Shown here piece by piece: positions 17,266 through 25,907 of a stretch of DNA of 64,000 bases. The stretch comes from Streptomyces sp. NBC_01478 (GTDB lineage: Bacteria > Actinomycetota > Actinomycetes > Streptomycetales > Streptomycetaceae): contig NZ_CP109444.1 of the NCBI RefSeq assembly GCF_036227225.1, positions 6,057,501 to 6,121,500 of the forward strand, written 5' to 3'. Numbering within the stretch: the first letter of the stretch is position 1; each line of letters begins with the position of its first letter. The notes under the pieces were generated by a model that did not search any database, was not told the origin of the DNA, and was given only the letters and a program-made list of their open reading frames with translations. The translations under genes and the position numbers were made by a program.

Positions 17266-18561
17266 CTAACCCTCCAGGAACGCCAGCAACGCGTTGGCCA
17301 GCAGGAACGGGTCGCGGTCGCCGCAGAGTTCGCGGGCGCTGTGCATCGAGAGGATCGCCACGCCGATGTCCACGGTCTTGATGCCGTGCCGGGCCGCGGT
17401 GATCGGGCCGATCGTCGTGCCGCAGGGCATGGAGTTGTTGGAGACGAAGGTCTGGAAGGGCACGCCGGCCTTCTCGCAGGCGGCGGTGAACACCGCGCGG
17501 CCCGAACCGTCCGTGGCGTAGCGGTTGTTGACGTTGACCTTGAGGATCGGGCCGCCGTTGACGCGCGGGTGGTGCGTCGGGTCGTGCCGCTCCGCGTAGT
17601 TCGGGTGCACCGCGTGACCTGTGTCGGAGGACAGGCAGACGGTCCCGGCGAAGGCGCGGGCCCGGTCCTCGTACGAGCCGCCGCGCGCGAACACCGACCG
17701 CTCCAGGATCCCGCCGAGCAGCGGCCCGTCCGCGCCGGTGTCGGACTGCGAGCCGTTCTCCTCGTGGTCGAAACCGGCCAGCACGGGGATGTACGGCAGG
17801 TCCTCGCGGGCCGCGGCGGAGGCGAGCGCGGCGGCGCCGGAGTGCAGGGACAGCAGGTTGTCCATGCGCGGAGCGGCGACCAGCTCCTGGTCACGGCCCA
17901 GATAGGCGGGTGCCTCCACGGAGTGGGTCATCAGGTCCCAGCCGGTGACCTCGCCCGGCGCGAGCCCCGTCTCCTCCTCCAGGAAGGCGATCAGGTCGCC
18001 GTCGCGGACGTCGTCGCCCAGGCCCCAGATCGGCTGGAGGTGCCGCTGCTTGTCCAGCTTGAGCCCGTCCGCCGACACGGAACGGTCCAGGTGGATGGCG
18101 AGTTGGGGCACTCTGAGCAGCGGCCGGTCCACGTTCACCAGCCGCGTCGAACCGTCCCGGAGGCTCAGCCGCCCGGCGAGACCGAGGTCCCGGTCGAGCC
18201 AGGAGTTGAGCAGCGGCCCGCCGTAGATCTCGACGGCGACCTGGCGCCAGCCGTGCCCGCCGGTGTCGGGGCGCGGCTTGACCCGCAGGTTCGGGGAGTC
18301 GGTGTGCGCGCCGATGATGCGGAAGGGGGTGTGGGGGGCCGCACCCTCGGGGACGTACCAGGCCACGATCGCGCCACCGCGCAGCACGTACTTGCCGCCG
18401 GTCGTCCCCTCCCAGGCGTCCGTCTCGGCGACCTGCCTGAATCCGGCCTTCTCCAGGCGCTCGGCGGTGTTCGCCACGGCGTGGTACGGCGTGGGGCTCG
18501 CCGCCAGGAAGGACATCAGATCGTCGGTGTGGCCGCGGTCGAAGCGGGAGGGTGCGCTCAT
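17266..18561 (-). CDS. M18 family aminopeptidase
   Basis: A 431-residue cytosolic zinc aminopeptidase. The metal ligands are visible in IIGAHTDSPNLR (His, Asp), GFDHEENGSQS (Glu-Glu), LSSDTGHAVHPNY (Asp) and the C-terminal IGVAILSMHSARE (His). Length and motif order match the M18 aspartyl/tripeptide group, usually dodecamers. ATG at 18561 is chosen with AAGG at suitable spacing; a GTG three codons upstream overlaps that site. It is separated from the acyl-CoA dehydrogenase gene by a strong terminator. Confidence 0.92.
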   Translation of the reverse strand: MSAPSRFDRGHTDDLMSFLAASPTPYHAVANTAERLEKAGFRQVAETDAWEGTTGGKYVLRGGAIVAWYVPEGAAPHTPFRIIGAHTDSPNLRVKPRPDTGGHGWRQVAVEIYGGPLLNSWLDRDLGLAGRLSLRDGSTRLVNVDRPLLRVPQLAIHLDRSVSADGLKLDKQRHLQPIWGLGDDVRDGDLIAFLEEETGLAPGEVTGWDLMTHSVEAPAYLGRDQELVAAPRMDNLLSLHSGAAALASAAAREDLPYIPVLAGFDHEENGSQSDTGADGPLLGGILERSVFARGGSYEDRARAFAGTVCLSSDTGHAVHPNYAERHDPTHHPRVNGGPILKVNVNNRYATDGSGRAVFTAACEKAGVPFQTFVSNNSMPCGTTIGPITAARHGIKTVDIGVAILSMHSARELCGDRDPFLLANALLAFLEG

Positions 18562-18583
18562 GGGGTTCACCTTAACGACGTAC

Positions 18584-18616
18584 GAGGGCCCGCTCCCGGG
18601 GGTGGGAGCGGGCCCT
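18584..18616 (-). terminator. Strong stem-loop after the acyl-CoA dehydrogenase gene
   Basis: A perfect 14-bp stem (GAGGGCCCGCTCCC and its complement) with a short loop. It lies between two same-strand genes, downstream of the acyl-CoA dehydrogenase stop at 18683. Confidence 0.85.
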
Positions 18617-18682
18617 CACAAGGGCGATGTGGGGTTTCGCGAAGCTGTACCGGTGTTGTCCTGGAACGTGTCGGGGACTTGT

Positions 18683-20524
18683 CTAGAAGGCTGCCTCGTC
18701 CAGTTCCATCAGGTCCAGTTCTACGCCCTCGGCGACCTTGCGGGCCAGGGTCACGCCCGGCAGAACGTTGCCCGCGAAGAACTTCGCGGCCGCGATCTTG
18801 CCGGTGTAGAAGGCCACGTCCTTGGCGGACACCGCCTTGGTGGAGGCGGCCTCCAGCTTCTCGGTGGCGATCGCGGCACCCTTGAGGAGCAGGTAGCCGA
18901 CGACCACGTCACCGGAGGCGAGCAGCAGGCGGGTGGTGTTGAGGCCCACCTTGTAGATGTTCTTGACGTCCTGCTCGGTCGCCGCGAGGTCGGTCAGCAT
19001 CAGGCCGACGATGGCCTCCAGCTCGACGGCCGCCTTGGCGAGGTGTTCACGGGCACCGGCCAGGTCCTCGCCGCCCGTCCCCAGCGCGAGGAACTTCTTG
19101 ATGTCCTCGGCGAGGGAGTTGAGGGCCGCGCCCTGGTTGCGGACGATCTTCCGGAAGAAGAAGTCCTGGCCCTGGATCGCGGTCGTGCCCTCGTACAGGG
19201 TGTCGATCTTGGCGTCCCGGATGTACTGCTCGATCGGGTACTCCTGGAGGAACCCGGAGCCGCCGAAGGTCTGCAGCGACTGCGCGAGCTGCTCGTAGCC
19301 CTTCTCGGAGCCGTAGCCCTTGACGATCGGCAGGAGGAGGTCGTTGAGCGCGTGCTCGGTGGACGCGTCCTCGCCCTCGGACTCCTTGACGGCGATCGCG
19401 TCCTGGACCGACGCGGTGTACAGCACGAGAGCGCGCATGCCCTCGGCGTACGCCTTCTGCGTGATCAGCGAGCGGCGCACGTCCGGGTGGTGCGTGATGG
19501 TGACCTTGGGCGCGGCCTTGTCCATGAACTGCGCGAGGTCGGGACCCTGGACGCGCTCCTTGGCGTACTCCAGGGCGTTGAGGTAGCCGGTCGACAGCGT
19601 GGAGATCGCCTTCGTGCCGACCATCATGCGAGCGAACTCGATGATCCGGAACATCTGGCGGATGCCGTCGTGCTTGTCGCCGATCAGCCAGCCCTTGGCG
19701 GGGTGGCGGTCGCCGAAGGTCATCTCGCAGGTGTTGGACGCCTTGAGGCCCATCTTGTGCTCGACGTTGGTGGCGTAGACGCCGTTGCGCTCGCCCAGCT
19801 CGCCGGTCTCGACGTCGAAGAGGAACTTCGGCACGAGGAAGAGGGAGAGCCCCTTGGTGCCCGGGCCGTGGCCCTCCGGCCGCGCCAGCACGTAGTGGAG
19901 GATGTTCTCCTCCATGTCGTGCTCACCGGACGTGATGAAGCGCTTGACGCCCTCGATGTGCCAGGAGCCGTCGTCCTGCTGGATGGCCTTGGTACGGCCC
20001 GCGCCGACATCGGAACCCGCGTCGGGCTCGGTCAGCACCATGGTCGAGCCCCAGGTCCGCTCCACCGCGAGCTGCGCGATCTTCTTCTGTACGTCGTTGC
20101 CCTCGTCGTAGAGGATCCCGGCGAAGGCCGGGCCGGAGCAGTACATCCACACGGCCGGGTTCGCGCCGAGGATCAGCTCCGCGTACGACCAGATCAGGGA
20201 CGGGGGAGCCGTCGTACCGCCGATGGCCTCGGGCAGGCCCAGCCGCCAGTACTCCGAGTCCATGAAGGCCTTGTAGCTCTTCTTGAAGGAGGCGGGCACC
20301 GGCGCGGTGTTCGTCTCCGGGTCGAAGACCGGCGGGTTGCGGTCGGCGTCGGCGAAGGACTCCGCGAGCTCGTTCTCCGCGAGCCGGGTCAGCTCCTCCA
20401 GGACGCTCTTGGCCGTGTCCGTGTCCATCTCCGCGAACGGACCGGTGCCGTACAGCTTGTCGCGCCCGAGGACCTCGAAGAGGTTGAACTCGATGTCGCG
20501 GAGATTCGACTTGTAGTGCCCCAT
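18683..20524 (-). CDS. Acyl-CoA dehydrogenase (FadE-type)
   Basis: A 613-residue flavoenzyme catalysing the first step of fatty-acid beta-oxidation. It is of the long form (about 600 residues) with the extra C-terminal domain. Recognisable segments are the FAD/substrate strand [30 protein letters not shown], and the C-terminal helical part with [36 protein letters not shown], where the catalytic Glu region lies. It is a monocistronic gene with its own terminator. Upstream are TACC/GGTA and GTAGC/GCTAC half-sites that could bind a TetR-type fatty-acid regulator. Confidence 0.93.
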   Translation of the reverse strand: MGHYKSNLRDIEFNLFEVLGRDKLYGTGPFAEMDTDTAKSVLEELTRLAENELAESFADADRNPPVFDPETNTAPVPASFKKSYKAFMDSEYWRLGLPEAIGGTTAPPSLIWSYAELILGANPAVWMYCSGPAFAGILYDEGNDVQKKIAQLAVERTWGSTMVLTEPDAGSDVGAGRTKAIQQDDGSWHIEGVKRFITSGEHDMEENILHYVLARPEGHGPGTKGLSLFLVPKFLFDVETGELGERNGVYATNVEHKMGLKASNTCEMTFGDRHPAKGWLIGDKHDGIRQMFRIIEFARMMVGTKAISTLSTGYLNALEYAKERVQGPDLAQFMDKAAPKVTITHHPDVRRSLITQKAYAEGMRALVLYTASVQDAIAVKESEGEDASTEHALNDLLLPIVKGYGSEKGYEQLAQSLQTFGGSGFLQEYPIEQYIRDAKIDTLYEGTTAIQGQDFFFRKIVRNQGAALNSLAEDIKKFLALGTGGEDLAGAREHLAKAAVELEAIVGLMLTDLAATEQDVKNIYKVGLNTTRLLLASGDVVVGYLLLKGAAIATEKLEAASTKAVSAKDVAFYTGKIAAAKFFAGNVLPGVTLARKVAEGVELDLMELDEAAF

Positions 20525-20582
20525 GGCGACGACTCCGTAGAAAGATCCGTAGAAAGATGTGCAACGAGACTTGTACTAAGCA

Positions 20583-20610
20583 GTAGCTACGATGATGCTA
20601 CCCGTCGGTA
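20583..20610. promoter_or_regulatory. Possible operator between acyl-CoA dehydrogenase and sseB-like genes
   Basis: GTAGC-N9-GCTAC (20583-20601) overlaps TACC-CGTC-GGTA (20599-20610). Short arms, so only weak support. The location, 60-85 bp upstream of both divergent starts, is right for a regulator site. Confidence 0.35.
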
Positions 20611-20660
20611 ATAAGACGCAACCCCAAGCCGTCCATCTGTGACTCAGTACTCTTGCGGGC

Positions 20661-21134
20661 ATGTACGGCTACGACCAGAACGTGGGCGCTCAGCAGGGGT
20701 ACGTCCCGCCCCAGCAGCAGATGGCCGGTGGCGTGGGCGGCTACGGCCAGCAGCCACCGCTCTACCCCGAGCCGTCCCCGCCCTCGCTGGCGGACGCGGT
20801 GCGTGCGTTCACCACCGGGCAGATGGCCGCGGAGGACTTCCAGCAGGTCTTCGCGACGTCCAAGGTGTACTGCCCGCGCGGCGACAACCCGGGCTTCCTC
20901 GCGCTCCACAACACCCAGCAGCCGGTGATCCCGATGTTCACCTCGCTGAAGGAACTGCGCCGCTACGCCGGCAAGGAGTCCAAGTACTTCGTCATCACCG
21001 GCGCCGAGGTCATCGACCTGCTGCCGACGGGGTACGGCTTCGTCGTCGACATGGAGGGCGAGCACCGGATGGTGTTCGACGCGAAGGCGGTCGAGCAGAT
21101 GGTGGAGTTCGCGATGCGCAGGATGTACGGCTGA
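20661..21134 (+). CDS. SseB family protein
   Basis: A 157-residue protein with a Gln/Gly/Pro-rich N-terminus (YVPPQQQMAGGVGGYGQQPP) followed by the SseB N-terminal domain (FATSKVYCPRGDNPGFLALHN ... VIPMFTSLKELRRYAGKES). The biochemical role is unknown. A TACTCT hexamer 10 nt before the ATG and the lack of a ribosome site suggest a leaderless transcript. Confidence 0.85.
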   Translation: MYGYDQNVGAQQGYVPPQQQMAGGVGGYGQQPPLYPEPSPPSLADAVRAFTTGQMAAEDFQQVFATSKVYCPRGDNPGFLALHNTQQPVIPMFTSLKELRRYAGKESKYFVITGAEVIDLLPTGYGFVVDMEGEHRMVFDAKAVEQMVEFAMRRMYG

Positions 21135-21304
21135 GCAGCGCCGTGGCTCGGTGACCCGGCGACTCGGTGGCCTAGTCGCTGAAGTGCGGAGCGCGATCCG
21201 ACGAGAAGTCGGCGGTGTGTCCGGCGCCGTGGGGGTGCGCCCCGGGTGGCTGGAAGTGTGCGGGTCCGTCAGAGAACGGACGCGGCACACTGACGGGGGC
21301 CCGC

Positions 21305-22429
21305 ATGGCGGCGACACGGAACGTACTGATCACAGGCGGCTCGGCGGGGATCGGGCAGGCGTGCGTGCGGCGGTTCGCGCGCGGGGGTGACCATGTCTGG
21401 TTCACGTACCACTCGGGGCGGGAGCGGGCGGCTCGGCTGGTGGCGGAGTTGTCGGGGTCGGGGGGACGCTCCGAGGAGTTGGCGGGACCGGCGGAATGGG
21501 CGGGACCACGGGGACAGGCGGGATCGGCCGGACCATGGGGGCAGGCTGGTCTGGCGGGATCGGGTGGATCGGCGGGACTGAGGGGACCGGGAGGATCTCC
21601 GGGCGGCCCGGCGGAGCCGGCGGAGCCGGCGGAACCGACGGGATCGGCGCGATCTGCGGGGCCGGGAGGCCGGGGAGGACCGTCGGAGTCTGAGGGCCTG
21701 AGGGGCTCTGCGGGCCCGACGGGATCGGTGGGCCCGACGGGATCGGTGGGCCCTGCGGGACCGGCGGACGGCTGCCGCTACGCGCCGCGGGCCTTCGAGT
21801 TCCGGCAGGGTGAGTGGCCCGATCATGAGCGCCTGGTCGCGGAACTGCCGGGACCGGTCGACGTCCTGATCAACAACGCGGCGGTCGGCTCGAAGACGGT
21901 CGAGCAGTACGTCCCCGGTCCCGGCCACGCCCAGGACGCCGCGTTCCTCCAGATCAACGCCGTGGGACCGCTCTGGCTCAGTGAACAACTGCTGCCGGGC
22001 ATGCGGGCACGCGGCCGGGGCACGATCGTCAACGTCGCCAGTGTCGGCGGGGGCGTCGCGCAGTTCCCGGGTTTCCGCGTCGCGGACGGCATGAGCAAGG
22101 CGGCCCTCGCGTATCTCACCCGCCACCTGGCCGCGGAACTGGTCCACGACCCCGTCGACGTCATCGCGATCTGCCCCGGCGCCGTGGACACCCCCATGTT
22201 CGAGGCCAGCACCCTCGCGGGCCTCACCCCGTCCCGCCGCGCCGCCCTCGAATCCACCCTGCCCGGCGGCCGGTTGATCCACCCCGAGGAGATAGCGGAA
22301 CTGGTGTGGTGGCTGGCCGGCCCGGGCGCGGGGCTGCTGCACGGGGCGGTGATCGACGCGTCGATGGGGTTGGGGGTGCGGCCGGGGTTGCTCGGCGGGG
22401 TGGTGGAAGGGGCGGGGGTGGAGAGGTGA
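21305..22429 (+). CDS. SDR-family protein with collagen-like insertion, catalytic Tyr missing
   Basis: A 374-residue short-chain dehydrogenase-like protein. The cofactor motif TGGSAGIG is at residues 10-17 and NNAAVG, NVASVGG and CPGAVDTPMF are present. Two oddities stand out. About 100 residues (roughly 50-155) of Gly-X-Y-like sequence such as GPTGSVGPTGSVGPAGP are inserted between the first Rossmann unit and the rest; SDRs are normally about 250 residues. The YxxxK motif reads DGMSK, so the catalytic tyrosine is Asp. First gene of the coupled operon to 25764; tgATG joins it to the next ORF. Confidence 0.8.
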   Translation: MAATRNVLITGGSAGIGQACVRRFARGGDHVWFTYHSGRERAARLVAELSGSGGRSEELAGPAEWAGPRGQAGSAGPWGQAGLAGSGGSAGLRGPGGSPGGPAEPAEPAEPTGSARSAGPGGRGGPSESEGLRGSAGPTGSVGPTGSVGPAGPADGCRYAPRAFEFRQGEWPDHERLVAELPGPVDVLINNAAVGSKTVEQYVPGPGHAQDAAFLQINAVGPLWLSEQLLPGMRARGRGTIVNVASVGGGVAQFPGFRVADGMSKAALAYLTRHLAAELVHDPVDVIAICPGAVDTPMFEASTLAGLTPSRRAALESTLPGGRLIHPEEIAELVWWLAGPGAGLLHGAVIDASMGLGVRPGLLGGVVEGAGVER

Positions 22430-22578
22430 TGCCAGGGGGCGTTGTCGAAGGGGTGCGTTTCCGTGCCGGAGGCGGAGCGACGATCCCGGGCATCCGTCGG
22501 GCCGCCGGCTTCCTCGCCGGTTCGTCCGCCGTCGCGGAGCCGCGTGTCCATGCCGAGGCCCCCGGAGCCACCCCGTGA
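22429..22578 (+). CDS. 49-aa ORF resembling the N-terminus of the next aminotransferase
   Basis: The frame starts in the SDR stop (TGATG) and ends in the aminotransferase start (GTGA), so it is coupled on both sides. Residues 23-49 (RRAAGFLAGSSAVAEP then RVHAEAPG) match the aminotransferase N-terminus (RQAARLVSGSPAIAEA then HFRAEALP) closely. It therefore looks like a partial tandem duplication of that gene's 5' end. It could be decaying sequence, a leader for coupled translation, or a peptide. Confidence 0.5.
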   Translation: MPGGVVEGVRFRAGGGATIPGIRRAAGFLAGSSAVAEPRVHAEAPGATP

Positions 22579-24038
22579 CCCCGCCCTCCCGCCAGGCCGC
22601 CCGCCTCGTCTCCGGTTCGCCCGCCATCGCCGAGGCCCACTTCCGCGCCGAGGCACTGCCCTACCACCCCAGCCTGCGCCCCGACGGGTGGCTCAATCTC
22701 GGTACCGCCGAGAACCGGCTCGTGCAGGACCTGCACGGCGAGCTGCCGCCACCGCCCCTGACGGCGCGCGAGACCCGTTACGCGCCCCTGTACGGCACCC
22801 CGGAGCTGCGCGAGCACATCGCACGGCATCTCGGCTCCATGGGCGGTCGGCCCGTCGACCCCGAGGACCTGGTCGTGGTGGCGGGGGCGACCGCGGCCCT
22901 CGACGTGGCCGCCACCGCGCTGTGCGACCCGGGTGAGGCGATCGTCGTGCCCACGCCCTGCTACGGCGCCCTCGACACCGACCTCGGCGGCCGTTCCGGT
23001 GCTCGGCTGCTGCTCGCCCCGCCGGACGCGGCGGACGGCCACGGTCTCGCCGTAGGGTCCGTGGACCGGACGCTCGCCGAGGCCCGGCGGGACGGCGTGG
23101 ACGTACGGGCCATCGCGCTGGCGTCGCCCGCGAATCCGACCGGAGCGGTCCATCCGGCCGTGGAACTGCGGGAGTTGGCCGCGGTGGCGGCCCATCACGG
23201 CGTGGACGTCGTCGCCGACGAGATCTACGCGGGGTCGGTGTTCGGGCCGCTGCCCTTCACCGCGCTGCGAACGGTCGCCCCCGACCCCGCCCGCGTCCAC
23301 ACCGTGTGGGGTTTCGCCAAGGACTTCGGGCTGCCCGGTCTCAAGGCGGGTGTGCTGCACACCACCGACCCGGAGATCCGGGACGCGGCCCGCGCCCTCG
23401 CCTACTTCGCGCCCGTCTCCACCCACACCCAGGCCCACCTCACCCGGCTGCTGGCCGACCCCGCGCGCGTGCACGCCTTCCTCGTCGAGAACCGGCGCCG
23501 CCTCGCCACCTCGTACACCCGGGCCGCCGCGCTCCTGGACGGCTTCGGCATCCCGTACGCCCCCGCGCAGGCCGGCTGCTCGGTCTGGGCCGACCTGGCC
23601 GCCTGGCTGCCCCGCCCCGGCTTCGCCGGAGAACGCGCGCTCTGGCACGAGATCCTCGACCGCACCCACGTCAGCATCCTGCCCGGCGAGGCCTTCCACG
23701 CCCCCCGCCCCGGCTGGTTCCGCATCTGCCACTCACTCGACGCGGCCCTGGTGGAGGAGGCCCTGGCCCGGCTCGGCCACCTCCTCAACCCGAACGGAAC
23801 ACCCCGTGCGTCCCATGCCCCCCGCGCACCGCACGCACCGCACCTACCGCACGCACTCCGTGTGCCCCACGACGACGACACGGGATGCCGCGCGATCGCA
23901 CCCGCAGGGCCGGCTCGACCCAGCCGTGGTGACGGAGGCCCTGGTGAAGAAGCCCGCGCTTCGACCGGGCCGGCTGCTCGGACCACACCCACGGGACCCG
24001 CCCGACGCAGCCCTCACCCGGAAGGGAGCACCCCGTGA
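22575..24038 (+). CDS. PLP-dependent aminotransferase class I/II
   Basis: A 487-residue fold-type I enzyme. Landmarks are SPANPTG (185-190), ADEIY (214-218) and the PLP lysine K249 in VWGFAKDFGLPGLKAG, a pattern nearest to ACC-synthase/MalY-like aminotransferases. After about residue 405, where such enzymes end, it continues with some 80 residues rich in Ala, His, Pro and Arg (RAPHAPHLPHAL), coded by a CGCACCG-type repeat. The GTG start has GGAG 8 nt upstream. The stop overlaps the N-oxygenase start. It probably acts on an amino acid feeding the neighbouring oxygenases. Confidence 0.88.
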   Translation: MTPPSRQAARLVSGSPAIAEAHFRAEALPYHPSLRPDGWLNLGTAENRLVQDLHGELPPPPLTARETRYAPLYGTPELREHIARHLGSMGGRPVDPEDLVVVAGATAALDVAATALCDPGEAIVVPTPCYGALDTDLGGRSGARLLLAPPDAADGHGLAVGSVDRTLAEARRDGVDVRAIALASPANPTGAVHPAVELRELAAVAAHHGVDVVADEIYAGSVFGPLPFTALRTVAPDPARVHTVWGFAKDFGLPGLKAGVLHTTDPEIRDAARALAYFAPVSTHTQAHLTRLLADPARVHAFLVENRRRLATSYTRAAALLDGFGIPYAPAQAGCSVWADLAAWLPRPGFAGERALWHEILDRTHVSILPGEAFHAPRPGWFRICHSLDAALVEEALARLGHLLNPNGTPRASHAPRAPHAPHLPHALRVPHDDDTGCRAIAPAGPARPSRGDGGPGEEARASTGPAARTTPTGPARRSPHPEGSTP

Positions 24039-25024
24039 CGCCGTCCGACACCCCCCGACCGCACCCGCCCGGCCCCCTCGACCGCTGGTACGAGCAGGCG
24101 GGCGTCCGTACCGGAGTGCGCCGGATGTTCCACGAGGAGACCGAGCGCGGCAAGGTCTTCTTCCCGGTCGCCCTGGTGCCGTACGCCGGACATGACGCCG
24201 TACGGGAACTGCCGCCCGAGCGGCTGCGGGAGCTGACCGTGCGGCACCTCTACCAGTTCCTGCTGTCGACGACCCACCTGGAGACCCGGGTCGTCAACAC
24301 GGCCGCCGAAGCCGTGGCCAACGGCCGTACCGGACTCGACCTGCCCGCCGCCCTGCGCCCGGACGCCTTCAAGGTCTACTGCGACGAGGGCTACCACGCC
24401 CTCTACAGCCTCGACCTCGCCGACCAGATCGCCGCCGTGACCGGCATCGCGATACCCGACCAGGACTACGGCGGCTTCGTCGACCGGCTGCGCGGCTCGG
24501 CGCACCGCGCGCTGCCCGGCGCGCCCGCGCTCGCCGGACTCCTTCAGGCGGTGGTGTTCGAGACGCTGATCACGGCCGTGCTCAACGAGGTGCCGGGCGA
24601 CGAGTCCGTCGTCCGCGTGGTGCGCGACCTGCTGCGCGACCACGCCCGGGACGAGGGCCGCCACCACCGTTTCTTCTCCGCCCTCTTCCGCGAGGCGTGG
24701 ACCCACCTCTCCGCCGCCGACCGCGCCGCCGCCGCACACGCCCTGCCCGAGCTGATCCGCACCGCCCTGACCTGGGACCTCGCCCCCGTCCGCGGCTCCC
24801 TGCGGTTGGCCGGCCTCGACCCGGACACCGCGCGCCGGGTCGCCGCCGACTGCTGCGCGGCCGGCCCCGACCCGCGCCGCCTGAACGAGACCGCCCGCTC
24901 GACGCTACGGCTCTGCGCGGCCGTCGGCGTCTTCGAACTCCCGGGCGCCCGCGAGCACTTCGCCGCCCACGGCCTCGGCGACGGCCACGGCTCCGGCGAC
25001 GACGGCCACGAGGAGACCCCGTGA
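24035..25024 (+). CDS. AurF-type diiron N-oxygenase
   Basis: A 329-residue helical protein with all seven ligands expected of the AurF p-aminobenzoate N-oxygenase family: E83 (HLETR), E118 and H121 (CDEGYHALYS), E176 (VFETLIT), H203, E207 and H210 (DHARDEGRHH). The spacings 35, 3, 55, 27, 4, 3 closely follow AurF of S. thioluteus (E101, E136, H139, E196, H223, E227, H230). Known members oxidise arylamines stepwise to hydroxylamine and nitro compounds. AAGGGAG precedes the GTG. It overlaps both neighbours by GTGA. The substrate is unknown. Confidence 0.85.
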   Translation: MTPSDTPRPHPPGPLDRWYEQAGVRTGVRRMFHEETERGKVFFPVALVPYAGHDAVRELPPERLRELTVRHLYQFLLSTTHLETRVVNTAAEAVANGRTGLDLPAALRPDAFKVYCDEGYHALYSLDLADQIAAVTGIAIPDQDYGGFVDRLRGSAHRALPGAPALAGLLQAVVFETLITAVLNEVPGDESVVRVVRDLLRDHARDEGRHHRFFSALFREAWTHLSAADRAAAAHALPELIRTALTWDLAPVRGSLRLAGLDPDTARRVAADCCAAGPDPRRLNETARSTLRLCAAVGVFELPGAREHFAAHGLGDGHGSGDDGHEETP

Positions 25025-25764
25025 ACCCGACCACCACGAGCCTCACCTACGGCACGTATCTGCGGCTGCCGCAGCTCCTCGGCCAGCAGGTGCCGCAGGC
25101 CGCCGCCGCGCACGACGAGCATCTGTTCATCACCGTGCACCAGGTCCACGAACTCTGGTTCAAGCAGCTCCTCGTCGAGCTCACCGACGCCCGCGACCGG
25201 ATGCTGGCGGGCGAGAACGCCGTAGCGGTACGACGACTGAGCCGCTGCCACGAGATCGAGCGGGAGCTGCTCGGCACGCTGGAGCTGCTGGACACCATGG
25301 CGCCGGGCGACTTCCGGGAGTTCCGCGGCGCGCTGGGCACGGCCAGCGGCGGGCAGTCGGCCCAGTTCCACGAGATCGAGGCGCTCTCGGCGCACCGGGA
25401 CCCCGCCCGCCGGGACCGCCCCCGCCGGATGCGCTGGCTCACCGGCACCGAGCGGGCCCGCCTGGACCGCCGCCTGCTGGAACCGACCCTGTGGGACGGC
25501 TTCCTCGCGGCGCTGGCGGGCCTCCCGGGTCCGGGCCGGGCCGCGGCCTTCCGCGGCGAGGGCCCCCTCGGCGAGCTCGCGGACGCCCTGCTCGGCCACG
25601 ACGAGGGGTGGGCGCGGTGGCGGGCCCGGCACGTCCGCGTCGTGGAGCGGCAGCTCGGCGGGGAGCGCGGTACGGCGGGCAGTTCGGGTGCCGCGTATCT
25701 GCGGGGCCGTACCGGGGAACGGTTCTTCCCCCGGCTGTGGGAGGCTCGGGGCGCCGTGCTGTGA
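25021..25764 (+). CDS. Tryptophan 2,3-dioxygenase-like haem protein
   Basis: A 247-residue TDO-family protein. The active-site base region VHQVHELWFKQL (H40), the segment SGGQSAQFHEIE and the C-terminal WRARHVRVVERQLG with RGTAGSSG (haem ligand and loop) are recognisable. The position of the substrate-carboxylate-binding Arg (R117 of Xanthomonas TDO, in QYRYIE) is His here (QFHEIE), and Phe in SGFQS is Gly. The substrate or reaction may therefore differ from Trp to N-formylkynurenine, as in the relatives PrnB and MarE. Last gene of the operon, followed by a terminator. Confidence 0.85.
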   Translation: MNPTTTSLTYGTYLRLPQLLGQQVPQAAAAHDEHLFITVHQVHELWFKQLLVELTDARDRMLAGENAVAVRRLSRCHEIERELLGTLELLDTMAPGDFREFRGALGTASGGQSAQFHEIEALSAHRDPARRDRPRRMRWLTGTERARLDRRLLEPTLWDGFLAALAGLPGPGRAAAFRGEGPLGELADALLGHDEGWARWRARHVRVVERQLGGERGTAGSSGAAYLRGRTGERFFPRLWEARGAVL

Positions 25765-25814
25765 GCCCCTGATGTGTCCGCTGTGTGTGTCCGCCGTGCG
25801 GGCGGGTCGGGCGG

Positions 25815-25840
25815 GAGCCCGGAGGGAATGTCCTCCGGGC
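25815..25840 (+). terminator. Terminator of the SDR-to-TDO operon
   Basis: AGCCCGGAGG and CCTCCGGGCT form a perfect 10-bp stem, followed by TCTTCTGTTG. Confidence 0.85.
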
Positions 25841-25907
25841 TTCTTCTGTTGTGGGGTAGCAGAAAGTTCAACGCTCAACTAAACTCGACGCACAAGGAGG
25901 TCCCGAC

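Noticed and set aside
17176..20611. Long plus-strand frames of 569 and 782 codons opposite the aminopeptidase and acyl-CoA dehydrogenase genes
   Set aside because: They mirror well-supported minus-strand genes and have no domain of their own; typical antisense frames in high-G+C DNA.
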